64,000 nucleotides of DNA, taken from JACVRW01 sp963765135. GTDB lineage: Bacteria > Actinomycetota > Thermoleophilia > Solirubrobacterales > Thermoleophilaceae. The stretch covers positions 124,001 to 188,000 of the forward strand of contig CAVXUX010000007.1 in the NCBI GenBank assembly GCA_963765135.1, given 5' to 3'. The translations under genes and the position numbers were made by a program. The notes beneath the pieces are model-generated. The model was given only the letters and a program-made list of their open reading frames with translations. It did no database searches and was not told where the DNA came from. Position 1 is the first letter of the stretch, and each line of letters begins with the position of its first letter. Below are positions 16,610 to 25,400 of this stretch, in pieces.

Positions 16610-18373
16610 GTGACGGTTTCCCCGGTCACCGAGGGCGGCGACGCCCTAGCACGCGTGCGGCGCGAGAACGAGACGCTGTACGCGGTCATCAAGACGGTCT
16701 CGTCGTCGCTGGCCCTCGACCGCGTGCTCGGCGGCATCGTCGAGATCGCCACCGACGCGACCGGCTGCCACGCCTGCTTCATCTACTTCGTCGAGGGCGA
16801 CCGGCTGGTGCTGCGCGCCGCCTCGCCGCGCTACTCGGAGCTGGTCGGCAAGCTCGAGCTGGGGCCTCGACGAAGGCCTGACCGGCTGGGTGGCGCGCAC
16901 GAAGACGCCCGAGTTCATCCGCGAGCGCGCGCTCGAGGACCCGCGCATGAAGTTCGTGCCCGAGCTCGACGAGGACCGCTTCCAGTCGATGGTCGCCGTG
17001 CCGATCCTCGCCCGCGACGGCGACGTGATCGGCGTGGTCGTGCTGCACACCGAGGCGCCGCGCGAGTTCGACGAGCGACGTCGTCAACTTCCTCGTCCAC
17101 ACGGCCTCGCTGGTGGCCGGCGCGATCGAGAACGCGCAGCTCTACGAGGAGGCGAGCCGGCGGGTCGACGCGCTCACCACGCTCACCCAGCTGAGCCAGT
17201 CGCTCGCGGCGGTCACCCTGCGCGAGGACCTCTACGACGCCGTCACGCGCGGCGCGCGCCAGCTGCTGGGCGCCGACGCCTGCCAGATCTGGCGCCTCGA
17301 CGCCGACGCCGACGAGCTGATGCTGGCCGGCGCCGACCCGCCCGACGACTCGGCGGCCCGGCCCGGGCCGCGCCGCGCTGCTGCTCGACCTGATGCGCCG
17401 CGAGCGCCGCAACGCCGGCGTCGTGGCGCCGGACGACGACGGGCTGCTGCTCGCGCCGCTGGTGGCCGGCGACGAGCAGCTCGGGATCCTCAGCTGCGTC
17501 GTGCGCGGTCGCGCGTTCGGCGCCGACGACGCCGAGCTGCTGCGGGCCGTGGCCAACCAGACCGCGGTCGGGCTCAAGAAGGCCGAGCTGATCGAGCGGC
17601 TGACCGCCGAGAACATCGTCAACCACATGTTCGACGCGCTCGCCGCCGGCGCGGTGCAGACCGCCGAGTCGAAGGCCGCCGACGCCCGCTGCGACCTCAA
17701 CCGTCCGCACGTGTTCATCCACGCCGAGCGCGCCCCGGCGCGCCCCGACGGGCTGCCCTGGCCGGAGCTGGCCGCGCGCGTGCAGGCCCGGCTGCAGCGG
17801 CTCTATCCGCGCGCCTTCTTCGACGCGCGCCACGACGCGCTGCGCGGGCTCGCGCCGCTGCCGACCGACGAGCCGAGCGCCGCCGAGGCGCTCTGGCGGG
17901 CCTGCGACGAGCTCGCGCGCGAGGAGGGGCTGGAGCTGGGGCTCAGCGACGTCGACCGCGGCGCCGCGAGCGCGCGGCGGCGCATGCGCGAGGCGGCCGA
18001 CGCGGCCAGCATCGGCCGCTCGCTGGCGGCCGACGGCGGGGCGGTCTCCTACGAGCAGCTCGGGGCCTACCGCTACCTCGTCCACCTCGAGCTCGACGAG
18101 ACGCCCCACGACCGCTACGGGCAGGCGGTCGAGGAGCTGATCGACTACGACCGGCGCCGCAACGCCCAGCTGGTCGAGACGCTCGAGCGCTTCCTCGGCG
18201 CGCGCTGCAGCGTGGCCGAGAGCGCGCGCACGCTCTACATCCACCCCAACACGGTGCGCCAGCGCCTCGAGCGGATCGAGCGGATCACCGGGCTCGACCT
18301 GCGCAACGAGGACTTGCTTTCGCTCGAGCTGGCGCTCAAGGTGGCGCGGCTGCACCGCGTGCGCGGGGACTAG
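16610..18373 (+). CDS. GAF-GAF-PucR type transcriptional regulator; about three frame breaks
   Basis: A regulator of about 585 residues. The first GAF domain (about residues 20-165) includes TDATGCHACFIYFVEGDRL and FQSMVAVPILARDGDVIGVV. The second (about 185-335) includes LLGADACQIWRLDADADEL. The C-terminus holds a PucR/CdaR-type helix-turn-helix (ARTLYIHPNTVRQRLERIER, near residues 540-560). Extra bases near 16865, 17080 and 17370 break the frame in conserved sequence. The GTG at 16610 is preceded by GGAAAGGAGGG. GAF domains bind small ligands, so this protein probably senses a nitrogen metabolite and controls the divergent amt operon. Confidence 0.82.
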
Positions 18374-18590
18374 GCGGCGTTGCCCTGCCGCGGCGGTGGA
18401 GCGCCAGCCAGGCCCTGAAGATGCCGTAGCCGAACACGTGGCCGAGGAAGACGAACAGCACCCAGAACGCCTTCCAGAGGAACTCGAGGTCGTCCTCGTG
18501 CCAGAGCTCGAGCGCCGTCAGGTAGACGAGGATGAGCAGCGCAACCGCGAGGATCGGCGGCACCTGCTCGGTGAACACGAACACGACCAT
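18336..18590 (-). CDS. Small two-helix membrane protein (PLDc_N-like)
   Basis: About 75-85 residues with two hydrophobic helices (VPPILAVALLILVYLTAL and FWVLFVFLGHVFGYGIF) joined by an acidic loop (ELWHEDDLE). The second helix, with its GYGIFR ending, resembles the N-terminal domain found alone or on cardiolipin synthases (PLDc_N). As written it overlaps the regulator by 38 bp. A single frame correction near 18395 would end it at a CTAG shared with the regulator stop, as other convergent pairs here do. The ATG at 18590 or a GTG 12 bp upstream could be the start. Confidence 0.55.
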   Translation of the reverse strand: MVVFVFTEQVPPILAVALLILVYLTALELWHEDDLEFLWKAFWVLFVFLGHVFGYGIFRAWLALHRRGRATPPSPRARGAAAPP

Positions 18591-18610
18591 CGGCGCGGGC
18601 ACCCTAGCCC

Positions 18611-19277
18611 ATGACGATCCGCGCGAAGCTCTACGCGGCGATCGTCCTGACCATCCTCGGGCCGCTCGCCACGACCGCCGTGGCGCTTCACGGGATGGGC
18701 CAGATGGGCGACCGCTTCGACGAGGTGCAGGAGCGCGCCCGGCACGAGTCGATCGCGCTCGAGCTGAAGTTCGGCGTCACCGACGTGAACGGCTGGCAGA
18801 CGGCCTACGGCTACGACAACGGGCGCTCGCGGCCGGTGTTCGAGCGCTCGGTGGCGACGCTTCCGGCGCGACCTGCGCGCCGGCGGCCGCGACGCTCACC
18901 GACCGGCGCGAGCGCGAGCTGCTGCGCCGAGCTGACGCGCGAGTTCGCCGAGTTCATGCGCGCTCGACCGCGATCGCCTACCGCGGCGCTGCGCGCGGGC
19001 GACGAGCAGCGGGTCGAGCGACATCTTCCTCGGCCCGGAGATCGCGCGCTTCAGCGCGATGGCGGAGACCGCCGACCAGCTCGCCACCTACGAGCGGCAA
19101 CGCGCGGCGGCGACCGAGCGCGCCTTCGACGACGCCCGCGACGACGCCCGCAAGCGCCTGATCACCGTGGCGCTCGGCGCCGGCATCGTGATCGTGCTGC
19201 TGCTGGTCACGGCGAGCGACGTCGCGCGCATGGCGCTCGAGGGCGAGCGCCACACGCGCGCCCGCTCGGATGACTGA
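18611..19277 (+). CDS. Membrane sensor-like protein with four-helix-bundle domain, no output domain; several frame breaks
   Basis: A protein of about 220 residues: an N-terminal membrane helix (LYAAIVLTILGPLATTAVAL), a long helical extracytoplasmic region (MGDRFDEVQERARHESIALE; later AETADQLATYERQRAAATE) and a second membrane helix (ITVALGAGIVIVLLLVTA). The layout is that of the sensing part of chemoreceptors and histidine kinases, but the protein stops shortly after the second helix, without HAMP or signalling domains. Frame breaks fall near 18865, 18890, 18965 and 19020. It overlaps the antiporter gene start by 8 bp, so the two are co-translated. It may modulate the antiporter. Confidence 0.55.
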
Positions 19278-20526
19278 CGACCTCTTCCTCACGCTGAGCC
19301 TGCTGCTCAGCGCGGCGCTGGTCGCCCGCTTGGTGGCGAGCCTGCTGCCGGTGCCCGAGATCCTGGTGCTGGTGGCGGTCGGGGCGCTGCTCGGGGGCTC
19401 GGCGCTCGACGTCGTCGACGTGCCGCTCGACTCGCTCGGGGCGCAGCTGCTGTTCACGCTCGGCGTGTCGCTGATCCTGTTCTACGGCGGGCTGAACCTG
19501 TCGCTGCCGGTGCTGCGCCGGGTGTGGATCAGCATGGGGCTGCTGGTGGTGCCCGGGCGTGGTGCTCACGGCCGCGGTGGTGGCGGTCACGGCGCACGCG
19601 GTGTTCGACCTCGACTGGACCGCCTCGCTGCTGATGGGCGCGGTGCTGGCGCCGACCGACCCGGCCATCCTGATCCCGCTGTTCATCCGCTCGCGGCTGC
19701 GGCCGAAGGTCGCGCAGACGGTCGTGGCCGAGTCGGCATTCAACGACCCGACCGGCGCCGCGCTCGCGCTGGCGCTGGCCGGCGTGCTGCTGAGCGGCGA
19801 CGGCTCGCTGGCGCACCCGGTCGAGGACTTCCTGGTCGACCTGGCGATCAGCACGGTGATCGGGATCGTCGCCGGGCATCGGGCTGGCCGCCGCGATCTC
19901 GAGCCACCGCTCCGGGGTCTGGCGCGAGTCGTCGGCGCTGGCGGTGCTGACGGTCGTGACGATCAGCTTCTTCTCGCTCGACTCGGCCGGCGGCAGCGGC
20001 TACCTGGGCGCGTTCCTGGCGGGGCTGATCGTGGGCAACATGGAGCACCTCGGCCTGGCGATGCACACGCCGCCACGAGCAGGAGATGCGGCTGTTCGCG
20101 TTCAACCTGGCCGACCTCGTGACGCTGCTCGTGTTCGTCGTGCTGGGGGCGAACATCCCGTTCGGGGCGCTGGGCGACAACCTGCTGCCGTCGCTGGCGG
20201 TGCTGGCGACGCTGCTGCTGGTGGCGCGGCCGCTGACGGTGCTCGCGTGCGCGGTGCCCGACCGGGCGGCGGGCTGGACGCGCCAGGAGCTGCTGTTCCT
20301 GTGCTGGACGCGCGAGACGGGAGTGGTGCCGGCAGCGCTGGTGGGGGTGCTGGCGGGCCTGGGGGTGCCCGACGGCGAGCTCTACGCGAGCGTGGTGGCG
20401 CTGGCGATCATCGGAACGCTGCTGCTGCAGGCGCTACCGGCGCCGTGGCTGGCCGGGCGGCTGGGGCTGCTGGAGCCGCGGACGGTTGAGGTGCCAACGG
20501 CGGAGCCGGGGCGCGAGGCCGCCTGA
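19270..20526 (+). CDS. CPA1-family Na+/H+ antiporter; three frame breaks
   Basis: About 415 residues with roughly 11-12 membrane helices. Key CPA1 features are visible: APTDPAILIPLFIRSRLRPK, the FNDPTGAALALALAG motif with the transport aspartate, LGAFLAGLIVGN and FAFNLADLVTLLVFVVLGANIP. The family exchanges sodium or potassium for protons across the inner membrane. Extra bases near 19555 and 19875 and a break near 20070 change the frame. No cytosolic RCK/TrkA domain follows, so regulation may come through the coupled upstream sensor-like protein. Confidence 0.82.
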
Positions 20527-20562
20527 ACTGCAGCAACCAGGATGGGTCTGGGCTGCGCGCTC

Positions 20563-20648
20563 TCGACAAGTGCCTCACCCCGCGCGTAGGCTGTCGAGTT
20601 TCTCCGCATACCGGACTCGTCGACCCCGGTGGAGCGGGGTGGGACGAG
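20563..20648 (+). other. Intergenic promoter-like element followed by a strong hairpin (possible small RNA)
   Basis: Between the antiporter and gmaS, which converge, a plus-strand TCGACA (20563-20568), 18-bp spacer and TAGGCT (20587-20592) look like a promoter with no gene downstream. The predicted transcript soon meets a long hairpin. CTCGTC (20616-20621) pairs with GACGAG (20643-20648), and ACCCCG (20623-20628) with CGGGGT (20635-20640). No T-tract follows. It may be a small RNA, or the hairpin may serve as a shared terminator. The rest of 20649-20720 shows nothing else. Confidence 0.35.
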
Positions 20649-20720
20649 TGCTCGAACGCGGACCGTCAGCCCCCGGAGCGCCGCGGAGCGGATCGATCCC
20701 TGGTTGCCGCAGTTAGCGGC

Positions 20721-22100
20721 TCAGAACAGCTGCAGGTACCGGTCGACCTCCCACTGCGTCACCTGGTCGTGCCACTCCGAGAACTCGCGCTGTTTCACGC
20801 GCACGAAGTAGTCGACGTAGTCCTCGCGGTGGGTCGTGCCGAGCGCTGCCCTCATCACGTCGTCGGCGGCCAGCTCGCGGGTGGCGTCCAGCAGGGTCGC
20901 CGGCAGCAGCTCCACGCCGAGGTCGGTGCGCTCGGCCTCGGTCAGCTCGTGCAGGTTCAGCTTGGTCGTCGGGTCGCCCGGGTCGAGGCCCTTCTCGATT
21001 CCGTCGAGCCCTGCCGCCAGCGTCACCGCGGCCGCCAGGTACGGGTTGCAGGAGCCGTCGATGGTCCGGTCCTCCACGCGGCCCGGGCCCGGCACGCGCA
21101 GCATCTGCGTGCGGTTGTTGTAGCCATAGCTCACATACACCGGCGCCCAGCTCGCCCCGCTGCGCGAGCCCACCACCAGCCGCTTGTACGACGTGACGGT
21201 CGGCGCCGTCACGGCGATGTACGCCTTCGCGTGCGCCTTCAGCCCGGCGATGAACTGGTAGCCCGTGTCTGTCAGCCCCATCCCGCGCGGGTCGTTCGCC
21301 GGGTCGGCCTCGAAAGCGTTCTCCCCGTCGCGCCAGAGGCTCATGTGGAAGTGGCAGCCGTTGCCGGTCAGGTGCGAGAACGGCTTGGGCATGAACGTCG
21401 CGATCATCCCGCGCTCCTGCGCCAGCGACTCGACCATGTAGCGGAAGAAGATCGCCCGGTCGCAGGTGGTGAGCGCGTCCGCGAACTCGAAGTTCTGCTC
21501 GAACTGGCCGTTGGCGTCCTCGTGGTCGGTCGCGTAGTTGCCCCAGCCCAGGTCGGTGATGTTGCGCGCGATCATCGAGACGAAGTCGAGGTTGCGGGTC
21601 AGCCCGCGCATGTCGTAACAGGGCTGGTCGAGCGTGTCGAGCGGGTCGGCCAGCTCGATCGACCCGTCGTCGCGCTTGCGCACCAGGAAGTACTCGAGCT
21701 CGGCGCCGACGAAGAACTCGAAGCCCATCGAGCGGGCTCGCTCGAGCTGCCGGCGCAGGATCGTGCGCGGGCAGTACGGCCACTCCTCGCCCTCCACGTG
21801 CACGTCGCACGCCAGGCGCGCCACGCCCGCCTTCCACGGCAGCGGCGTGAAGGAGCGGACGTCCGGCATCGCCGCCAGGTCGGGTTCGTGCGGCCCCTGC
21901 CCGATCTCGCCGGCGGCGAAGCCCGCGAAGCCGGCGCCGTCCTCCATCAGGCCGTCGAGATGGGTGGCCGGCACGAGCTTGGCGTTGGGCTTGCCGTGCA
22001 TGTCCACGAACTGCGCGAACAGGAACTCGATCTCGTTCTTGTCGATGTACTTGCGGACGTCGTCGAGCGACTCGGGTGCGGTGAAGTGCTGATCGGTCAT
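20721..22100 (-). CDS. gmaS: Gamma-glutamylmethylamide synthetase (glutamine synthetase family)
   Basis: An intact 459-residue glutamine-synthetase-fold ligase of the GMAS branch. It condenses glutamate with methylamine using ATP, making gamma-glutamylmethylamide. Motifs: VGAELEYFLVRKRDDGS (metal Glu strand), NYATDHEDANGQFEQNFEF, TFMPKPFSHLTGNGCHFHMSLW (ATP/metal His region), YNNRTQMLRVPGPGRVEDRT and GSCNPYLAAAVTLAAGL. The ATG at 22100 is preferred over one four codons upstream. It is divergent from mgsABC, the classical pairing for the N-methylglutamate pathway, which is the main reason to prefer methylamine over ammonia as substrate. Confidence 0.85.
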   Translation of the reverse strand: MTDQHFTAPESLDDVRKYIDKNEIEFLFAQFVDMHGKPNAKLVPATHLDGLMEDGAGFAGFAAGEIGQGPHEPDLAAMPDVRSFTPLPWKAGVARLACDVHVEGEEWPYCPRTILRRQLERARSMGFEFFVGAELEYFLVRKRDDGSIELADPLDTLDQPCYDMRGLTRNLDFVSMIARNITDLGWGNYATDHEDANGQFEQNFEFADALTTCDRAIFFRYMVESLAQERGMIATFMPKPFSHLTGNGCHFHMSLWRDGENAFEADPANDPRGMGLTDTGYQFIAGLKAHAKAYIAVTAPTVTSYKRLVVGSRSGASWAPVYVSYGYNNRTQMLRVPGPGRVEDRTIDGSCNPYLAAAVTLAAGLDGIEKGLDPGDPTTKLNLHELTEAERTDLGVELLPATLLDATRELAADDVMRAALGTTHREDYVDYFVRVKQREFSEWHDQVTQWEVDRYLQLF

Positions 22101-22158
22101 CTGGGGCCGCAAACTACCCGCTGGCGCGAACGCGAGCCATGTGGGCGATGCACATCCT

Positions 22159-22168
22159 TGAGCGCTCA
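22159..22168. promoter_or_regulatory. Perfect 10-bp palindrome in gmaS/mgsA divergent region
   Basis: TGAGCGCTCA is a perfect palindrome near the middle of the 129-bp divergent region. A -10-like TACACT at 22211-22216 lies 13 bp before the mgsA ATG, so the mgsA transcript would have a very short leader. A 10-bp palindrome can arise by chance in a region of this size, so its role is only suggested. Confidence 0.3.
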
Positions 22169-22229
22169 GGAGTGTGGGCCGCAGACATGGGCCTGGGGCG
22201 ACCTCCTACCTACACTCGAACGTCCGACC

Positions 22230-23132
22230 ATGTGTGGAATCGCTGGACTGTTCTCCAAATCGCTCGACGTGAGCGGCGGCCTCGGGGGCCATCTGGGCGC
22301 GATGCTGCTGCAGCTGAGCGACCGCGGCCCCGACAGCGCCGGCGTGGCCGTCTACCGCCAGCCCGCGCCCACGGGATCCTCGAAGGTGTCGCTGTTCTCT
22401 CCCGACCCCGAGCAGGACTGGGAGTCCGTGCGCGACGAGCTGGCCGAGACCTTCGGCGCCGGCGAGCCGGAGCGGCGTGCCAGCCACGCGGTGATCGTGG
22501 TCGAGACCGACGCCGACGTGGCGCAGGCGTGGCTGCGCGAGCACCACCCCGAGCTGCGGGTGATGAGCGCCGGCCAGACGATCGAGATCTACAAGGAGGC
22601 GGGCTCGCCGCGCGACTTCATCGAGGCGTTCGCGCTGGGCGAGATGCAGGGCAGCCACGCGCTCGGCCACACGCGCATGGCGACCGAGAGCGCGGTCACC
22701 ACCGAGCACTCGCACCCGTTCTCGACCGGGCTCGACCTGTGCCTCGTCCACAACGGCTCGCTCTCGAACCACAACGACCTGCGGCGCTGGCTGCGCAGGG
22801 AGGGCATCCAGTTCGAGACCGACAACGACTCCGAGGTCGCGGCCGGCTATCTCACCCACCGCCTGCGCGAGGGCGCCACGCTGGAGCAGGCGCTCGAGGG
22901 GTGCCTCGAGGACCTCGACGGCTTCTACACGTTCGCGGTCGGCACCGCCGAGGGCTTTGCGGTGCTGCGCGACCCGATCGCCTGCAAGCCGGCTGTGATG
23001 GCCGAGACCGACGACTGGGTGGCGATGGCCTCCGAGTACCGCGCGATCGCGGTGCTGCCGGGCGCTGCGGGCGCCACGATGTGGGAGCCCGAGCCGGGGC
23101 GCGTGTACAGCTGGGAACGGGCGCCGGTCTGA
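22230..23132 (+). CDS. mgsA: N-methylglutamate synthase subunit A (class II amidotransferase)
   Basis: A 300-residue Ntn amidotransferase starting MCGIAGLFSKSLDV, so Cys2 becomes the catalytic N-terminus. LSDRGPDSAGVAVYRQ, GHTRMATESAVTTEHSHPF and LVHNGSLSNHNDLRRWL complete the active site. In N-methylglutamate synthase this subunit cleaves gamma-glutamylmethylamide and hands methylamine to the FMN subunit. The start is fixed by the need for Cys2. It is the first gene of the plus-strand operon and diverges from gmaS. The paralogue glxB at 9.6-10.6 kb is clearly distinct in sequence. Confidence 0.88.
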   Translation: MCGIAGLFSKSLDVSGGLGGHLGAMLLQLSDRGPDSAGVAVYRQPAPTGSSKVSLFSPDPEQDWESVRDELAETFGAGEPERRASHAVIVVETDADVAQAWLREHHPELRVMSAGQTIEIYKEAGSPRDFIEAFALGEMQGSHALGHTRMATESAVTTEHSHPFSTGLDLCLVHNGSLSNHNDLRRWLRREGIQFETDNDSEVAAGYLTHRLREGATLEQALEGCLEDLDGFYTFAVGTAEGFAVLRDPIACKPAVMAETDDWVAMASEYRAIAVLPGAAGATMWEPEPGRVYSWERAPV

Positions 23133-23149
23133 AGGAGATCGATCTGGCA

Positions 23150-23804
23150 GTGACCCCGCTGCGCGAGCTGAACGCCGCGCTGCACGGGCCTGAGCCGGAC
23201 CCGCAGTGGCGCGTGCTCAACCCGCGCGGCGCCCACGCGCTCGCCGCCGGCATCGACGCGCCGATCGAGGTCGCCATCGACGGGCACGCGGGCTACTACT
23301 GCGCCGGCATGAACAAGCTGGCGACCGTGCGCGTGCACGGCAACGCCGGCGTGGGCCTGGCGGAGAACATCATGTCCGGCCGGGTCGTGGTGGACGGCAG
23401 CGCCAGCCAGTCCGCGGGGGCGACCGGACACGGCGGGCTGGTCGTGATCCGCGGCGACGCCTCGGCCCGCGCGGGGATCTCCATGAAGGGCGTGGACATC
23501 GTCGTGCAGGGATCGGTCGGGCACATGAGCGCGTTCATGGCCCAGAAGGGGCGGCTCGTGGTCTGCGGCGACGCCGGCGACGCGCTCGGCGACTCGATCT
23601 ACGAGGCGCGCCTGTACGTGCGCGGCGCGGTCGCGGGGCTGGGCGCCGACTGCGTCGAGAAGGAGATGCGCGAGGAGCACGCCGCCGAGCTCGCCGCGCT
23701 GCTCGCCGAGGCGGAGGTCGACGCCGCGCCCAGCCGACTTCCGCCGCTACGGCTCGGCGCGCAAGCTCTACAACTTCCACGTCGACAACGCGGGGGCTTA
23801 CTGA
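23150..23804 (+). CDS. mgsB: N-methylglutamate synthase subunit B (GXGXG domain); one frame break
   Basis: About 218 residues forming the glutamate-synthase beta-helix domain, with the repeats GLAENIMSGRVVVDGSASQS, RAGISMKGVDIVVQGSVG and GDAGDALGDSIYEARLYVRG. It is shorter than glxC at both ends. One extra C near 23740 (in CCCAGC-C-GAC) breaks the frame just before the conserved end FRRYGSARKLYNFHVDN. Corrected, its TGA overlaps the mgsC ATG by one base. The GTG at 23150 is chosen with GAAGGAG about 12 bp upstream. Confidence 0.82.
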
Positions 23805-25096
23805 TGCGCGAGTCCGCGCTCTTCGACCGCAACACGATCGCCGAGATCCAGCGCGCCGCGCGGGAGGGGATCTACGACATCCGCGGCTTCGGCGCCAAGC
23901 GCCCGGTGCCGCACTTCGACGACCTGCTGTTCCTCGGCGCGAGCATGTCGCGCTACCCGCTCGAGGGCTACCGCGAGCGCTGCGACACGGACGTGACGGT
24001 GGGCGCGCGCCACGCCGCCCAGCCGCTCCACCTCGACATCCCGATCACGATCGCCGGCATGAGCTTCGGCGCGCTGTCCGCGCCGGCCAAGGAGGCGCTC
24101 GGGCGCGGCGCCACCGAGGTCGGCACGAGCACCACCACCGGCGACGGCGGCATGACGCCCGAGGAGCGCGAGCACTCGCGCACGCTCGTCTACCAGCTGC
24201 TGCCGTCGCGCTACGGGATGAACCCGGACGACCTGCGCAAGGCGGACGCGATCGAGATCGTGGTCGGCCAGGGCGCGAAGCCCGGCGGCGGCGGCATGCT
24301 GCTCGGCCAGAAGATCTCGGATCGCGTGGCCGAGATGCGCGACCTGCCGAAGGGGATCGACCAGCGCAGCGCCTGCCGCCATCCCGACTGGACCGGGCCG
24401 GACGACCTCGAGATCAAGATCCACGAGCTGCGCGAGATCACCGACTGGCAGAAGCCGATCTTCATCAAGGTCGGCGCCACGCGCCCCTACTTCGACACCG
24501 CGCTGGCCGTGAAGGCCGGCGCCGATGCCGTGGTGCTCGACGGCATGCAGGGCGGCACGGCGGCGACCCAGGAAGTGTTCATCGAGCACGTCGGCATCCC
24601 CACGCTGGCCGCGATCCGGCCGGCGGTCGACGCCCTCCAGGATCTCGAGGTCCACCGCGAGGTTCAGCTGATCGTGTCCGGCGGGATCCGGTCGGGCGCC
24701 GACGTGGCGAAGGCGCTGGCGCTCGGGGCCGACGCGGTCTCGATCGGGGTGGCGGCGCTGATCGCGCTCGGGGACAACGCCCCCGAGCTGGACGCCGACT
24801 ACGCCGAGATCGGCTCGGCCGCCGGGTTCTACGACGACTGGCACGAGGGCCGCGACCCCGCTGGGATCTCCACGCAGGACGACGAGCTCGCGGCGCGCTT
24901 CGACCCCGAGCTGGGCGGCCGCCGGCTGGCCAACTACCTGCGCACGATGGTGCTCGAGGCGCAAACGCTGGCACGCGCCTGCGGCAAGTCGCACCTGCAC
25001 AACCTCGAGCCCGAGGACCTGGTGGCGCTCACGCTGGAGGCGAGCGCGATGGCCCGTGTGCCGCTGGCCGGGACGAGCTGGGTGCCGGGCGCGTAG
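23804..25096 (+). CDS. mgsC: N-methylglutamate synthase subunit C (FMN domain) lacking cluster cysteines
   Basis: A 430-residue FMN-barrel subunit with ITIAGMSFGALSAPAKEAL, GGGGMLLGQKISDRVAEM, VLDGMQGGTAATQEVF and GGIRSGADVAKALALGADAV. At the site of the iron-sulfur motif the three cysteines of the paralogue glxD are replaced by Tyr343, Trp346 and Asp351 (YDDWHEGRDPAGISTQDDE). The enzyme should therefore bind FMN but no cluster. It would reduce the imine formed from 2-oxoglutarate and methylamine to N-methylglutamate. The gene is intact. About 50 bp separate it from soxD, with an internal promoter. Confidence 0.87.
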   Translation: MRESALFDRNTIAEIQRAAREGIYDIRGFGAKRPVPHFDDLLFLGASMSRYPLEGYRERCDTDVTVGARHAAQPLHLDIPITIAGMSFGALSAPAKEALGRGATEVGTSTTTGDGGMTPEEREHSRTLVYQLLPSRYGMNPDDLRKADAIEIVVGQGAKPGGGGMLLGQKISDRVAEMRDLPKGIDQRSACRHPDWTGPDDLEIKIHELREITDWQKPIFIKVGATRPYFDTALAVKAGADAVVLDGMQGGTAATQEVFIEHVGIPTLAAIRPAVDALQDLEVHREVQLIVSGGIRSGADVAKALALGADAVSIGVAALIALGDNAPELDADYAEIGSAAGFYDDWHEGRDPAGISTQDDELAARFDPELGGRRLANYLRTMVLEAQTLARACGKSHLHNLEPEDLVALTLEASAMARVPLAGTSWVPGA

Positions 25097-25125
25097 TTGC
25101 CCGGTTGGACAAATTTGTTTACGAT
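25097..25125 (+). promoter_or_regulatory. Internal promoter before soxD with palindrome in the spacer
   Basis: TTGCCC (25097-25102) and TACGAT (25120-25125) are spaced 17 bp apart. The spacer contains the perfect palindrome ACAAATTTGT (25109-25118), an AT-rich island in very GC-rich DNA. The longer string TTGGACAAATTTGTTTAC (25105-25122) resembles the glnT and amt operator elements. Position inside the promoter suggests repression, letting sox-fhs-fdh be set apart from mgsABC. Confidence 0.5.
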
Positions 25126-25148
25126 CAGCGAGTAGCCGAAACCGTACC

Positions 25149-25400
25149 GTGTCCTACGTCCTGACCTGTCCCAACTGCGGCCCGCGCGAGGTCACCGACT
25201 TCAGCTTCGGGGGTGAGGTGAACCCGCGGCCGCGCACCGCGCCCTCGCCGCGCGAGCTGGGCGCCTACAACTACTTCCGCGACAACGTCGCCGGGGTCCA
25301 GCGCGAGTGGTGGTTCCACCGCTCCGGCTGCGGCGAGTGGTTCCTCGCCGAGCGCGACACGCGCACCAACCAGGTGCTGCTGACGGAGCTGCCGTCGTGA
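25149..25400 (+). CDS. soxD: N-methylglutamate dehydrogenase/sarcosine oxidase delta subunit
   Basis: An 83-residue SoxD-type subunit that binds zinc through cysteines and histidine (LTCPNCG at the N-terminus, WWFHRSGCGEWF near residue 60), with the typical NPRPRTAPSPRELGAYNYFRD middle. It is a structural subunit of heterotetrameric sarcosine oxidase and its N-methylglutamate dehydrogenase relative (MgdB). The GTG at 25149 gives the canonical N-terminus. Its stop overlaps the soxA start by four bases (GTGA). Confidence 0.87.
   Translation: MSYVLTCPNCGPREVTDFSFGGEVNPRPRTAPSPRELGAYNYFRDNVAGVQREWWFHRSGCGEWFLAERDTRTNQVLLTELPS

Noticed and set aside
12041..16610. Canonical GlnR boxes at the glnT and amt promoters
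   Set aside because: No gTnAC-n6-GaAAC pattern is present in either region; the 18-bp dyad described is a different sequence.
20593..20720. SRP RNA, tmRNA or selenocysteine tRNA in the gene-free stretch before gmaS
   Set aside because: The conserved SRP loop, tmRNA ends and tRNA T-arm signature are absent; only a generic hairpin is visible.
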